A DNA stretch of 9,269 bases, from positions 1 through 9,269 of the forward strand of contig CALJLV010000056.1 in the NCBI GenBank assembly GCA_937982505.1, given 5' to 3'. Position numbers and translations under genes: made by a program. This stretch comes from an uncultured Desulfobacteraceae bacterium (GTDB lineage Bacteria > Desulfobacterota > Desulfobacteria > Desulfobacterales > UBA2174). The notes under the pieces were generated by a model. The model ran no database searches, was not told the DNA's origin, and saw only the letters and a list, made by a program, of their open reading frames with translations. This document shows, one piece after another, positions 1 to 6,313 of this stretch. Within the stretch, counting starts at the first letter, position 1. The number at the start of each line of letters is the position of its first letter.

Positions 1-8
1 CCCCATCG

Positions 9-35
9 ACTATCTTGTTTTGGCTAGGTTGTCAA
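9..35 (-). promoter_or_regulatory. possible sigma70-like promoter reading off the left edge
   Basis: Read on the minus strand, a perfect TTGACA (positions 30-35) is followed after 15 bases by GATAGT (positions 9-14). It lies just past the efpL stop and would drive a gene to the left of the window. The spacer is shorter than the usual 17 bases. The same pair of hexamers, with a 16-base spacer, occurs ahead of the J-domain gene at 1795-1822. The call rests on sequence alone, and the gene it would serve is outside the window. Confidence 0.25.
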
Positions 36-42
36 GACAAAT

Positions 43-609
43 TCAGGCTCGCGCCATGAACTTGCCGGTCTCGGTGTTGACCCGGACCAGCGTGCCGCTC
101 TCGATGTACTCGGGCACCTGCACCACCACGCCGTTGGAGAGGGTGGCCGGCTTGTTGCGGTTGGTGGCCGTGGCGCCCTTGATCACCGGCGGGGTGTCCA
201 CGATCTCCAGCTCCACCGTCTGAGGCAGCTGGATGCACAGGGGATGGCCGTCCAGGAGCAACACCAGGATCCCCTCCATCCCGTCGCTGAGCCAGGCGGC
301 GTCATCGCCCAGGGCCTCGGCGCTCAGACTGTGCTGCTCGTAGGTGTCGCTGTCCATGAAGATGTACAGGTCGCCGTCGCGGTACAGGTAGCTGGCCGGG
401 CGCCGTTCCAGCTCCACTTCCTCCAGGTCGTCGTTGCCCTTGAAGACCTGATCGAGCTTCTGGCCCGTGCGCACCTCGGCGAAGCGTACCCTGTAGAGGG
501 TGGCCGAGCCCCGCGCCGAAGGGGTCTGGACCTCGATGTGGCGGGCGGCGTAGATCTGGTTTTTCAGGCGCACGACGTCGCCTTTTTTCAGATTGCTGGC
601 TTTGGGCAT
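43..609 (-). CDS. efpL: elongation factor P-like protein EfpL (YeiP)
   Basis: This 188-residue protein is a ribosome-binding translation factor of the EF-P family. EF-P proteins enter the E site and relieve stalling at polyproline and related motifs; EfpL (YeiP) is the paralogous branch. The match to E. coli YeiP as I remember it runs end to end: an N-terminal KOW-like domain (about residues 1-65), a central OB domain with the phrase LPQTVELEIVDTPPVIKGAT, and a C-terminal OB domain ending in a GKFMARA tail. The tip of the first-domain loop reads TPSARGSATLY with Arg33, where true EF-P carries the modifiable Lys; this marks the EfpL branch. The start ATG at 607-609 gives the canonical MPKAS N-terminus and has an AGGA Shine-Dalgarno 7 bases upstream. 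The open frame continues 53 codons further upstream, but that part is low-complexity and overlaps the methyltransferase stop. It lies 40 bp downstream of the methyltransferase gene on the same strand, so the two are probably co-transcribed. Confidence 0.95.
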   Translation of the reverse strand: MPKASNLKKGDVVRLKNQIYAARHIEVQTPSARGSATLYRVRFAEVRTGQKLDQVFKGNDDLEEVELERRPASYLYRDGDLYIFMDSDTYEQHSLSAEALGDDAAWLSDGMEGILVLLLDGHPLCIQLPQTVELEIVDTPPVIKGATATNRNKPATLSNGVVVQVPEYIESGTLVRVNTETGKFMARA

Positions 610-627
610 GGAAGGTTCCTTTGGATG

Positions 628-640
628 GGGTCCGGGACCC
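628..640. repeat. 13-bp palindrome between the methyltransferase gene and efpL
   Basis: The sequence GGGTCCGGGACCC is symmetrical about position 634. As RNA it would form a 5-bp stem with a 3-base loop. It sits between the methyltransferase stop and the efpL ribosome binding site. It has no T-run after it on the minus strand, so it is not a typical terminator; it could be an mRNA processing or stability element. Confidence 0.3.
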
Positions 641-649
641 GAGAGGCGT

Positions 650-1624
650 TCAGCCGGCCTCCGGCGGGTCGTTGGGGTGATCGGCGGCCGCGGCCTTGAG
701 GGCCGCGGCCACGGCCTCGAGGTGGCGCTGGTCCGTGCCGCAGCACCCTCCCAAGATACGGATGGCAAAGCGCCGGTGCAAGAGGGCCATGGCGGCGCCG
801 AAATCGGCCGGCATGGCCGGATCCAGGTCCGCCCGGCCGTCCAGTTCCTCGGGGCTGAGCCGGGAGGTATTGCCCTGGCAGCCCAGCAGGCGGCCCGTGG
901 TCGGGCCCGCCTTGCCCAGGCGGGTCAGGGCCTCCAGCAGGTGGGCCGGATGGACGCAGTTGACCATGAAGCCCAGCGCGGGGATCGGGGTCCGTGCGTC
1001 GATGCGGTCGATGGCCGCGTCCAGGGGGGTGCCGTCCAGGAGGGTGCCGTCGGATCGGATCACGAAGCTCACCAGGTAGGGGCGGCCGGAGGCGGCCATG
1101 GCCCGGGCCAGCCCCTCGGCCTCGCTCAGGGCCGGCAGGGTGGCGGCCAGGAGCAGGTCGGGTTCGGCCGCGGCCAGGGCCTCGATCTGGGGGGTGTGGA
1201 AACGCCGGGCCGACTCGGCGTCCAGGGCCTCGCCGGGGGTGTAGGCGTCGCCCCGGCAGGCGAGCATGCCGGCCACCAGGATGCGCCGGCCGTAGGGGCC
1301 GGCCTGGCGGCGCAGGGTCTTGAGAAACCCGACGGCCTCGGCGTTGATGGCCAGCCCCCGGGCCAGGCCGGCCTGGCCCACCCGTTCGAGGCTGGCCCGC
1401 CAAGTGGGGGCCCCCAGGATCAGGGGCAGGCCGTAGCGGCGTCCCACGGCGATGTACGCGGCGTAGATGCGCTCCAGGGCCTGGCGTCCGGCGCGGTGGC
1501 GGATGAATCCGGCGTGCAGGATATGGGGATCCAGGGTCAGGGTGGTCTCGCGCCGCAGGCGTTCGATGACCGCTCCTTCGGTGAGGATCGGGCTGATGGT
1601 GTGGATGATGGTCGTCGCATCCAT
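650..1624 (-). CDS. homocysteine S-methyltransferase family protein
   Basis: This 324-residue protein belongs to the homocysteine S-methyltransferase family (Pfam PF02574), which uses a TIM barrel and a zinc ion bound by three cysteines to methylate a thiol, normally homocysteine to methionine, in the cytoplasm. The three expected zinc ligands are present: Cys223 in FMVNCVHP and the pair Cys294-Cys295 in LGGCCGTDQRHL near the C-terminus. The N-terminal ILTEGAVIERLRR corresponds to the family's usual LTDGA-type opening, and the length fits a stand-alone enzyme. The domains of cobalamin-dependent MetH are absent, so the methyl donor (S-methylmethionine, SAM, betaine or other) cannot be read from the sequence. 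I chose ATG 1622-1624 because the family similarity begins there. An in-frame ATG at 1658-1660 would add 12 Arg-rich residues. Neither start has a convincing Shine-Dalgarno. It is the first gene of a probable two-gene unit with efpL and diverges from the J-domain operon. Confidence 0.85.
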   Translation of the reverse strand: MDATTIIHTISPILTEGAVIERLRRETTLTLDPHILHAGFIRHRAGRQALERIYAAYIAVGRRYGLPLILGAPTWRASLERVGQAGLARGLAINAEAVGFLKTLRRQAGPYGRRILVAGMLACRGDAYTPGEALDAESARRFHTPQIEALAAAEPDLLLAATLPALSEAEGLARAMAASGRPYLVSFVIRSDGTLLDGTPLDAAIDRIDARTPIPALGFMVNCVHPAHLLEALTRLGKAGPTTGRLLGCQGNTSRLSPEELDGRADLDPAMPADFGAAMALLHRRFAIRILGGCCGTDQRHLEAVAAALKAAAADHPNDPPEAG

Positions 1625-1655
1625 GGCGTTTCGAGATCTGCGGTGGTCGCAGCGA

Positions 1656-1681
1656 CGCATCCGCCTGCCGGGCCGGATGCG
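1656..1681 (-). promoter_or_regulatory. hairpin in the leader of the methyltransferase gene
   Basis: An 8-bp perfect inverted repeat, CGCATCCG and CGGATGCG (1656-1663 and 1674-1681), encloses a 10-base loop about 30 bases upstream of the methyltransferase start. Directly beside it, overlapping the left arm, is the 11-base palindrome GTCGCAGCGAC (1646-1656), which could form a competing structure. In minus-strand mRNA this would lie in the 5' leader and might affect translation. I do not recognise a known SAM or SAH riboswitch consensus in it, so a regulatory role is inference. Confidence 0.35.
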
Positions 1682-1742
1682 AATCGCGGCGGTGCATACC
1701 ACATTTTTCGAACGGGGGAAATGAGCGGAGGGTTTTTGGGCG

Positions 1743-1783
1743 GGAATGGAAACCTGGAATCTTGAATCTGAAATCTGGAACCT
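1743..1783. repeat. degenerate tandem short repeat, consensus near GGAATCT
   Basis: Six consecutive units of 5 to 8 bases are variants of one motif: GGAAT, GGAAACCT, GGAATCTT, GAATCT, GAAATCT, GGAACCT. The run is much richer in A and T than its surroundings and lies in the gap between divergent genes. It encodes nothing credible. I have the impression of similar low-complexity strings in intergenic DNA of high-GC deltaproteobacteria, but I cannot search for them here. Confidence 0.6.
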
Positions 1784-1794
1784 TTCCCCCAGGG

Positions 1795-1822
1795 TTGACA
1801 GCAGCGCCGCGACAAGGATAGT
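1795..1822 (+). promoter_or_regulatory. probable sigma70-like promoter of the J-domain/ECF operon
   Basis: A perfect -35 hexamer TTGACA (1795-1800) is followed after 16 bases by GATAGT (1817-1822), which matches 4 of 6 positions of TATAAT. It faces the J-domain gene and would give a leader of about 70 bases. A small GC-rich hairpin (CCGCC, loop TTC, GGCGG at 1871-1883) lies in that leader shortly before the start codon. No other equally good promoter is visible ahead of the six-gene run. Confidence 0.5.
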
Positions 1823-1898
1823 GGACGGACGGGATAGAGCTGCGTCCTGCTCCATGGCCCTCAATGCCGCCCGCCTTCGGCGGCCGAACGGATCCGCG

Positions 1899-2711
1899 AT
1901 GACCCGCAAAGACTACTACCAGATTCTAGGGGTGCCCGAGAACGCCAGCCAGAAGCAGATCAAGGAGGCCTTTCGCCGCCTGGCCCTCGAGCATCACCCG
2001 GACCGCAACCGCGACGCGCCGGCCAGCGCCGAGCGTATGAAGGCCGTCAACGAGGCCTACGCGGTTCTGTCCAACCCCCGGCGGCGGGCCGAGTACGACA
2101 CCCTGCGCCAGCAGTTCGGGGAGACGGCCTACACCCATTTTCGCAGCAGCCACTCCGAACAGGACCTCTTTCGCGGGTCGGACATCAACCAGATCTTCGA
2201 GGAGCTGGCGCGCTCCTTCGGGCTGCGGGGGGTGGACGAGATCTTCAAGGACGTTTACGGCCCGGGCTACCGCAGCTTCGAGTTCCGGCGCCCCGGCATG
2301 TTCGGCCGCGGCTTCATCTTCGTGTCCGGGTTCGGCGGCCCCCGCCGGCAGGCCCCGGGGGATCCCCCCCTGGAGGGCGGCGGCCCTCTGGGCCGGCTGT
2401 CCCAGCGGATGCGGAGCCGGATCGCCGCCATGGCCCCCGCCGCCCGGGGGCGCGACATCCGCGACACCCTCTCGCTGCCGGCGGACCTGGCGCGCCAGGG
2501 AGGGGCCTGGGCCTATCACCACAAGCCGCGCCACAAGAAGCTGGTGGTCCGGATTCCGGCCGGGGTGCGCGAGGGCCAGCAGATCCGCCTGGCGGGCATG
2601 GGGATGGAAGGCCGCGGCGGCGGCCCTCCGGGCGACCTGCTGCTCAAGGTGGTGCTGCGCCGCTCCCTGGCCGAGCGCATCAAAGGTTTCCTGGGGCGGC
2701 GCGGAACCTGA
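1899..2711 (+). CDS. DnaJ-like J-domain co-chaperone without zinc finger
   Basis: This 270-residue protein is a J-domain co-chaperone, expected to stimulate the ATPase of a DnaK-type Hsp70. The J domain spans about residues 3-67 with the catalytic HPD at 33-35 (context EHHPDRN). A linker with Phe/Gly-rich stretches follows (about 85-180), containing GPGYRSFEFRRPGMFGRGF. The C-terminus (about 183-258) resembles the first substrate-binding domain of DnaJ, with VRIPAGVREGQQIRLAGMG and GGPPGDLLLKVVL. There are no CxxCxGxG repeats, so it is not a class A DnaJ. It also lacks the second C-terminal domain and dimerisation region of CbpA, which makes it shorter than CbpA (about 306 residues). The chosen ATG gives the canonical MTRKDYYQILGV opening. 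An in-frame ATG at 1854 would add 15 residues without family similarity. No strong Shine-Dalgarno is seen. It is the first gene of the plus-strand operon, 13 bp before the ABC ATPase. Confidence 0.88.
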   Translation: MTRKDYYQILGVPENASQKQIKEAFRRLALEHHPDRNRDAPASAERMKAVNEAYAVLSNPRRRAEYDTLRQQFGETAYTHFRSSHSEQDLFRGSDINQIFEELARSFGLRGVDEIFKDVYGPGYRSFEFRRPGMFGRGFIFVSGFGGPRRQAPGDPPLEGGGPLGRLSQRMRSRIAAMAPAARGRDIRDTLSLPADLARQGGAWAYHHKPRHKKLVVRIPAGVREGQQIRLAGMGMEGRGGGPPGDLLLKVVLRRSLAERIKGFLGRRGT

Positions 2712-2724
2712 GATCGCCATTTCC

Positions 2725-3954
2725 ATGAACCACTGCCGCCTGGAGCGCTTTGCCACTTACGAGGCGCGCGAAGAGGCCTTCCGGCGTCTGGCCGGCGGAC
2801 TCATGCCGCGCTACTACGGCGGTCCGCGCCTTTTCTGGGCCGATCTGCGCCGGGCGGCGGAACGGGGGCTGGCCGCGCCGGAGGCCAGGCCCCTGGCGCG
2901 CGTCACGGCCAACCCGCGCGATTGCCTGGCCTTCGGTTCGCCCCACCAGGTGCTGGCGGCCGCGGCCCTGACCGCCGCCGCTCCCGGGGCCCGGGAGATC
3001 GAGGAGCTGGCCCGGCGCTTCGGGATCCAGCCCCTGCTGCACCAGCCGATCCGCACCCTGTCGGGGGGCGAGACCGTACTGGTGGCCCTGGCCAAGGCCG
3101 CCGTCCTCCAGCCGGCGGCCTCCGGCCTGGTCATCGCCAGCCCCTTCACCTGGCTGAGCCGGGACAACCGGCGCCATCTCGAAACCCTCCTGGGCGACTA
3201 TGCCCAGGGGCCGGCCCCGGCCACGGTGCTCGTTCTGGAAGGCGAGGACGAGGACTTCCCGGCCCCCCCGGCGGACCTGCCCCCCGGCCCGGTGATGACC
3301 CTGCGGCTCGCCGAGGTGCGCACGGCCCTGAGTCCCTCTTTCGGGGTGGTGGGGCCGCCGGCGGCTGCGGCCCGCTTCGCCGATACCCGGGTGCGGCTGC
3401 GTTCGCCCTGCCTGGTGGAGGGGGCCAACGGCCAGGGCAAGAGCCTGCTGGCCAAGATTCTGGCCCGGGCCGTGGCCTTCGACGGCCGGGCCGAGGTGGG
3501 CGTCGGAGACGGTCCGGGGACGGTGCGGCTCCTGTTTCAGGATGTGATGACCCAGACCCTGCTGCGCGATGCCCGGTCCCTGTGCGCGGCGGCGGATGCC
3601 GGGGCCCTGGAGTCGGCCCTGGAGGCCGAATTTTGCCGGCGCCGCGGCCGTCCGCCCGAGGCCGGCGGCGCACCGGCCTGCCTGCGCCGGGTCAAGACCG
3701 TGCTGGCCGCGGTGCGCCTGGTCTCCAGGCCCGCGGTTCTGATTCTGGACGAACCGGACTGGGGGCTGAGCCGCCAAGACGCCGTAGCCCTGGTACAGGC
3801 CCTCATCGACCTGGCCCACCGGCAGGGCACGGCCGTGATGCTCATCTCCCACAAGTCCTGGTGGCCGGCGCTGGGCGCCAGCGTTCTGAAGGTGGCCCGC
3901 CGCCGGGGGGACCGGGAGCCCGGTTTGCGTATCCAGTTGGAGGCGTCCCCATGA
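2725..3954 (+). CDS. double-domain ECF-type ABC ATPase with one predicted ATP site
   Basis: This 409-residue cytoplasmic protein consists of two ABC nucleotide-binding halves in one chain, the usual layout of fused ECF transporter ATPases. The halves have decayed in complementary ways. In the N-terminal half only the signature LSGGE (112-116) is intact. No GxxGxGK[ST] Walker A exists upstream of it, the Walker B region reads GLVIASPF with Ala138 and Ser139 in place of Asp and Glu, and no H-loop His follows. The C-terminal half has Walker A GANGQGKS (233-240), Q-loop Gln272 in LLFQD, Walker B LILDEPD with Asp342 and Glu343, and H-loop His376 in LISHKS. At its signature position, however, it reads ACLRR. 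Because an ATP site is built from the Walker motifs of one half and the signature of the other, one complete site is predicted. It is 13 bp after the J-domain gene and its stop overlaps the next start (ATGA). The role as importer energiser is inferred from its neighbours. Confidence 0.85.
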   Translation: MNHCRLERFATYEAREEAFRRLAGGLMPRYYGGPRLFWADLRRAAERGLAAPEARPLARVTANPRDCLAFGSPHQVLAAAALTAAAPGAREIEELARRFGIQPLLHQPIRTLSGGETVLVALAKAAVLQPAASGLVIASPFTWLSRDNRRHLETLLGDYAQGPAPATVLVLEGEDEDFPAPPADLPPGPVMTLRLAEVRTALSPSFGVVGPPAAAARFADTRVRLRSPCLVEGANGQGKSLLAKILARAVAFDGRAEVGVGDGPGTVRLLFQDVMTQTLLRDARSLCAAADAGALESALEAEFCRRRGRPPEAGGAPACLRRVKTVLAAVRLVSRPAVLILDEPDWGLSRQDAVALVQALIDLAHRQGTAVMLISHKSWWPALGASVLKVARRRGDREPGLRIQLEASP

Positions 3955-4640
3955 CGGCCTGGCCGCTGCGCCCGGTCCTGCTGGTGGCCGCCGCGGTGCC
4001 GGCCTTCAGCGGGTGGCCCCTGGAGCGTTTCTCGACTCCGCTGGTTTCGGGCGTAAGCGCCGGATGGCTCGGCTACCTGGTCCTGGTGCATCTGCTGGCG
4101 GCCCCCTGCGCCGGGCTGCGCCGCTACGGGGACATCCTGGCCCTGACGGCCCTGATCACCGTGCCGGTGGTCTACGGGGGGGCGGTCGTGGCCTATGGCT
4201 GGAACCTGGCCGCCGGGGCGCCCCCGGGGGCCGCCGGGCCCCACTACCTGGGCCTGTGCGTGCGGATGCTCACCGTGGTTCCCCTGGCCCTGGCCCTGGT
4301 GGCCCAGATCCCCTTTCAGCGCCTGGAGCGGGGAATGCTGGTCGACGGCCGGGGGGTGGGCCGGGGGCGCAAGACGCTGCTGATGGTGCTGCGGGTCTTT
4401 ACCCACATCGTCTATTTCGTGGTCCCCGACATGCTGGAGGTGGTGCGCGAGGAGCGCGCCGGGGCGCCGCGGCCCGCCCGCCGGCGGGGCCTCCAGCGGC
4501 TTCTGGTGGACCTGGCGGTGGCGGCCATCTGCGCCGCGCTGCGCTACATCCCCTTGTGGGCGGTGGAGATCGCCGCCCTGCCCGAACCGGGGCAAGGGCC
4601 AAAACCCCAAGACCCCGGTGGGGGGCCGGCCGGGGGCTGA
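3951..4640 (+). CDS. membrane protein, probable ECF transporter T component (EcfT/CbiQ-like)
   Basis: This 229-residue protein is strongly hydrophobic, with about five or six likely membrane segments: near the N-terminus (PVLLVAAAVPAF), LGYLVLVHLLAAP, ILALTALITVPVVYGGAVV, MLTVVPLALALVAQ, a segment around THIVYFVVPDML, and LLVDLAVAAICAALRYI near the C-terminus. T components couple ATPase movement to the substrate-binding S protein through cytoplasmic helices with Ala-Arg-Gly-type motifs. Here FQRLERGMLVDGRGVGRGRK and MLEVVREERAGAPRPARRRG are basic stretches at comparable places. The match to CbiQ-type proteins is weak by eye, so the call leans on position between an ECF-type ATPase and an S component. 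The start ATG overlaps the ATPase stop (ATGA), implying translational coupling. The last 20 residues are a Pro/Gly-rich tail. It could instead be an unrelated membrane partner. Confidence 0.6.
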   Translation: MTAWPLRPVLLVAAAVPAFSGWPLERFSTPLVSGVSAGWLGYLVLVHLLAAPCAGLRRYGDILALTALITVPVVYGGAVVAYGWNLAAGAPPGAAGPHYLGLCVRMLTVVPLALALVAQIPFQRLERGMLVDGRGVGRGRKTLLMVLRVFTHIVYFVVPDMLEVVREERAGAPRPARRRGLQRLLVDLAVAAICAALRYIPLWAVEIAALPEPGQGPKPQDPGGGPAGG

Positions 4641-4699
4641 ACGGACCAGCCCGTCCGCAACCCGCAATCTGCCACATGTGCAAAAGGAGGCACGCGCGC
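4641..4699 (+). promoter_or_regulatory. short spacer before the S component with strong Shine-Dalgarno
   Basis: This 59-bp spacer is one of the two longest gaps in the operon. It contains a 5-bp inverted repeat CGGAC/GTCCG with a 6-base loop (4642-4657), the 8-base palindrome CACATGTG (4673-4680) and an unusually strong AAAAGGAGG (4682-4690), which sits 9 bases before the S-component start. No clear promoter is visible. The strong ribosome site suggests the S gene is translated independently of the upstream coupled pair. Confidence 0.45.
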
Positions 4700-5245
4700 A
4701 TGGCGAATCGACCCTCGGAAGCCCAGCGGCTGTACCATATCGGCATCATCGCGGCCTTTGCCACCCTGGCCTTCGTGGGCACCCTGGCCATCCGGGTCCC
4801 CATTCCGGCCACCGGCGGCTACGTCAACCTGGGCGACACCTTCGTGATGGCGGCCGCCCTGCTCTACGGCCCCGCGGTGGGGGCCCTGGTGGGGATGATC
4901 GGACCGGCGGCGGCCGACGCCGTGGGGTTTCCCCAGTTCATCCTGGCCACGGCGGTGGTCAAGGGGATCGAGGGCTGGATCGTGGCCGCCGTCGGCTTCG
5001 GCCGGGGGCCGGCGCGCCAGGCGGGCGCCCTGGGGGCCGGGATCCTGGTGCTGGTGGGCGGCTACTACCTCTTCGAGGCGCTGGTCTACCCGCTGCTGGC
5101 CGGGCCGATCCCCTTTTTCGGAGTCACCGATCCCAAGGCGGCCCTGGCGGAAATCGTTCCCAACCTGATCCAGGGGACCGTCAGCGCGGTGCTCGCCTTC
5201 GGCATCCAGCGGGTCTTCAACCGTCCGGCCGGCGGGCTGGGATGA
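4700..5245 (+). CDS. ECF transporter S component (PF07155-like), substrate unknown
   Basis: This 181-residue integral membrane protein resembles the substrate-binding S components of energy-coupling factor importers, particularly the family Pfam calls ECF-type riboflavin transporter S component (PF07155, COG4720-like). S components bind a vitamin or other micronutrient at the outer membrane face and topple to deliver it. Typical features are a first helix (about 13-32), then the conserved GGYVNLGDTFVMAAALLYGP (39-58), a Gly-rich helix VGALVGMIGPAAADAVG and the phrase VVKGIEGWIVAAVG. The length fits the family (about 170-200). Riboflavin and thiamine-precursor binders occur in related families, but no residue here decides the ligand. 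The start has a strong AAAAGGAGG 9 bases upstream. The final ATGA overlaps the DUF898 gene. No riboswitch is visible upstream that would name the substrate. Confidence 0.8.
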   Translation: MANRPSEAQRLYHIGIIAAFATLAFVGTLAIRVPIPATGGYVNLGDTFVMAAALLYGPAVGALVGMIGPAAADAVGFPQFILATAVVKGIEGWIVAAVGFGRGPARQAGALGAGILVLVGGYYLFEALVYPLLAGPIPFFGVTDPKAALAEIVPNLIQGTVSAVLAFGIQRVFNRPAGGLG

Positions 5246-6300
5246 CCGGCGGATCGAGCCCTGCGCCCCAATGCGCGGACAGCCCGGAGGCGCCCGGCAC
5301 CGCCGCGCCTGCCGATCCGGTCCAGCCCTTCACCTTCGACGGCACCGGGGGCGCCTATTTCCGCATCTGGATCGTCAACACCCTGCTCTCCCTGCTGACC
5401 CTGGGGATCTACTCGGCCTGGGCCAAGGTGCGCCGCAAGCAGTTCTTCTACCGCCATACGCGCCTGGCCGGATCGGCCTTCGCCTACCTGGCCGATCCGG
5501 TCAAGATCCTCAAGGGGCGGCTCATCGTGTTCGCCTCTTTTTTCATCTATTCGGCGGTCCAGAAGGTCTTTCCCCCGGCCGGGCTGGCGGTGGGCCTGGC
5601 CCTCGTCCTGCTGCTGCCCTGGTTCGTGGTGCGCTCGCTGGCCTTCAACGCCCGCTACAGCGCCTGGCGCCAGATCCGCTTCCAGTTCCGGGGGACCTAC
5701 CGGGCCGCGGCGGCGGCCTATCTGCTCTGGCCCCTGCTGGCGCTTGCGACCCTGGGCCTGCTCTTTCCCTACGCCTACTACCGCCAGCGGCGGTTTCTGG
5801 TGGAGAACTGGGCCCTGGGCACCACCGGCTTCGCCTTTCACGCCCGGGCCCGGGACTACTACCGGATCTTCGGGGGGTTTCTGCTCGCCCCGCTGGCCGC
5901 GGGGCTGGCGGCCGGGGCGGTGGTGTGGCTGGCGCCGGCGGCGGCGCTGCCGGCCGTGGTGCTGGCCGGGGCCCTGACCTATCTTTACGCCCTGGCCTAT
6001 TTCAGCGTCAGCGCCGGCAACCTGCTCTTCAACGCCAGCACCCTGGACGGGCTGCGTTTCGGAGCCGCCATGAAGGTGTGGCCCTACGCCGGCATCGTGT
6101 TCACCAACACCCTGGCCCTGGTGGCCACCCTGGGGCTTTTTCATCCCTTCGCCCGGGTGCGGGCCTACCGCTACCGCATCGACCACCTGGTGCTACGGGG
6201 GGCCGGCGGGCTGGACGCTTTCGTGGCCGCCGAGACCGCGGAGGCCAGCGCGCTGGGAGACGAACTGTCCGATTTTCTGGACTTCGATCTGGGCCTCTGA
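5242..6300 (+). CDS. DUF898 (YjgN-type) polytopic membrane protein
   Basis: This 352-residue membrane protein of unknown function belongs to the DUF898/YjgN family. After a Pro/Ala-rich, probably cytoplasmic N-terminus (1-27) comes the family's hallmark FTFDGTGGAYFRIWIVN and TLGIYSAWAKVRRKQFFYRHTRL (30-75). The chain then has several further membrane segments. The TLG-plus-aromatic/basic module occurs three times: TLGIY at 53-57, TLGLL at 170-174 and TLGLF at 296-300. Each is followed by an aromatic or proline position, a basic RxxR[FY]-like stretch and a Leu/Gly stretch, which suggests an ancient triplication. The ATG overlaps the S-component stop (ATGA), so the two are translationally coupled. 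An M48 peptidase gene follows, a neighbour pairing I recall as common for this family. Whether DUF898 takes part in the importer or only shares its operon is not decided by the sequence. Confidence 0.88.
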   Translation: MTGGSSPAPQCADSPEAPGTAAPADPVQPFTFDGTGGAYFRIWIVNTLLSLLTLGIYSAWAKVRRKQFFYRHTRLAGSAFAYLADPVKILKGRLIVFASFFIYSAVQKVFPPAGLAVGLALVLLLPWFVVRSLAFNARYSAWRQIRFQFRGTYRAAAAAYLLWPLLALATLGLLFPYAYYRQRRFLVENWALGTTGFAFHARARDYYRIFGGFLLAPLAAGLAAGAVVWLAPAAALPAVVLAGALTYLYALAYFSVSAGNLLFNASTLDGLRFGAAMKVWPYAGIVFTNTLALVATLGLFHPFARVRAYRYRIDHLVLRGAGGLDAFVAAETAEASALGDELSDFLDFDLGL

Positions 6301-6313
6301 ATCCGGGCCGGGC

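Noticed and set aside
588..1697. A 369-codon minus-strand frame overlapping the methyltransferase gene.
   Set aside because: It reads the methyltransferase DNA in another frame and yields a Pro/Arg/Gly/His-rich product; the methyltransferase frame carries the intact zinc-binding cysteines.
1625..1740. A SAM or SAH riboswitch ahead of the methyltransferase gene.
   Set aside because: Hairpins exist but I could not match the conserved cores of those riboswitches, so only a generic structured leader is reported.
2725..3400. The idea that the ATPase N-half lacks Walker A because of a frameshift or wrong start.
   Set aside because: The frame is continuous, and Walker B acids and the H-loop His are also missing in phase. 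No Walker A coding stretch is seen in the other plus-strand frames just upstream.
2680..3852. A 390-codon minus-strand frame opposite the ATPase.
   Set aside because: It is antisense to a gene with Walker motifs and is rich in Gly, Gln and Arg with no domain I recognise.
2922..3950. Long upstream extension of the T-component frame through the ATPase gene.
   Set aside because: The extension is a low-complexity shadow of the ATPase gene. The ATGA overlap start at 3951 gives a sensible membrane protein.
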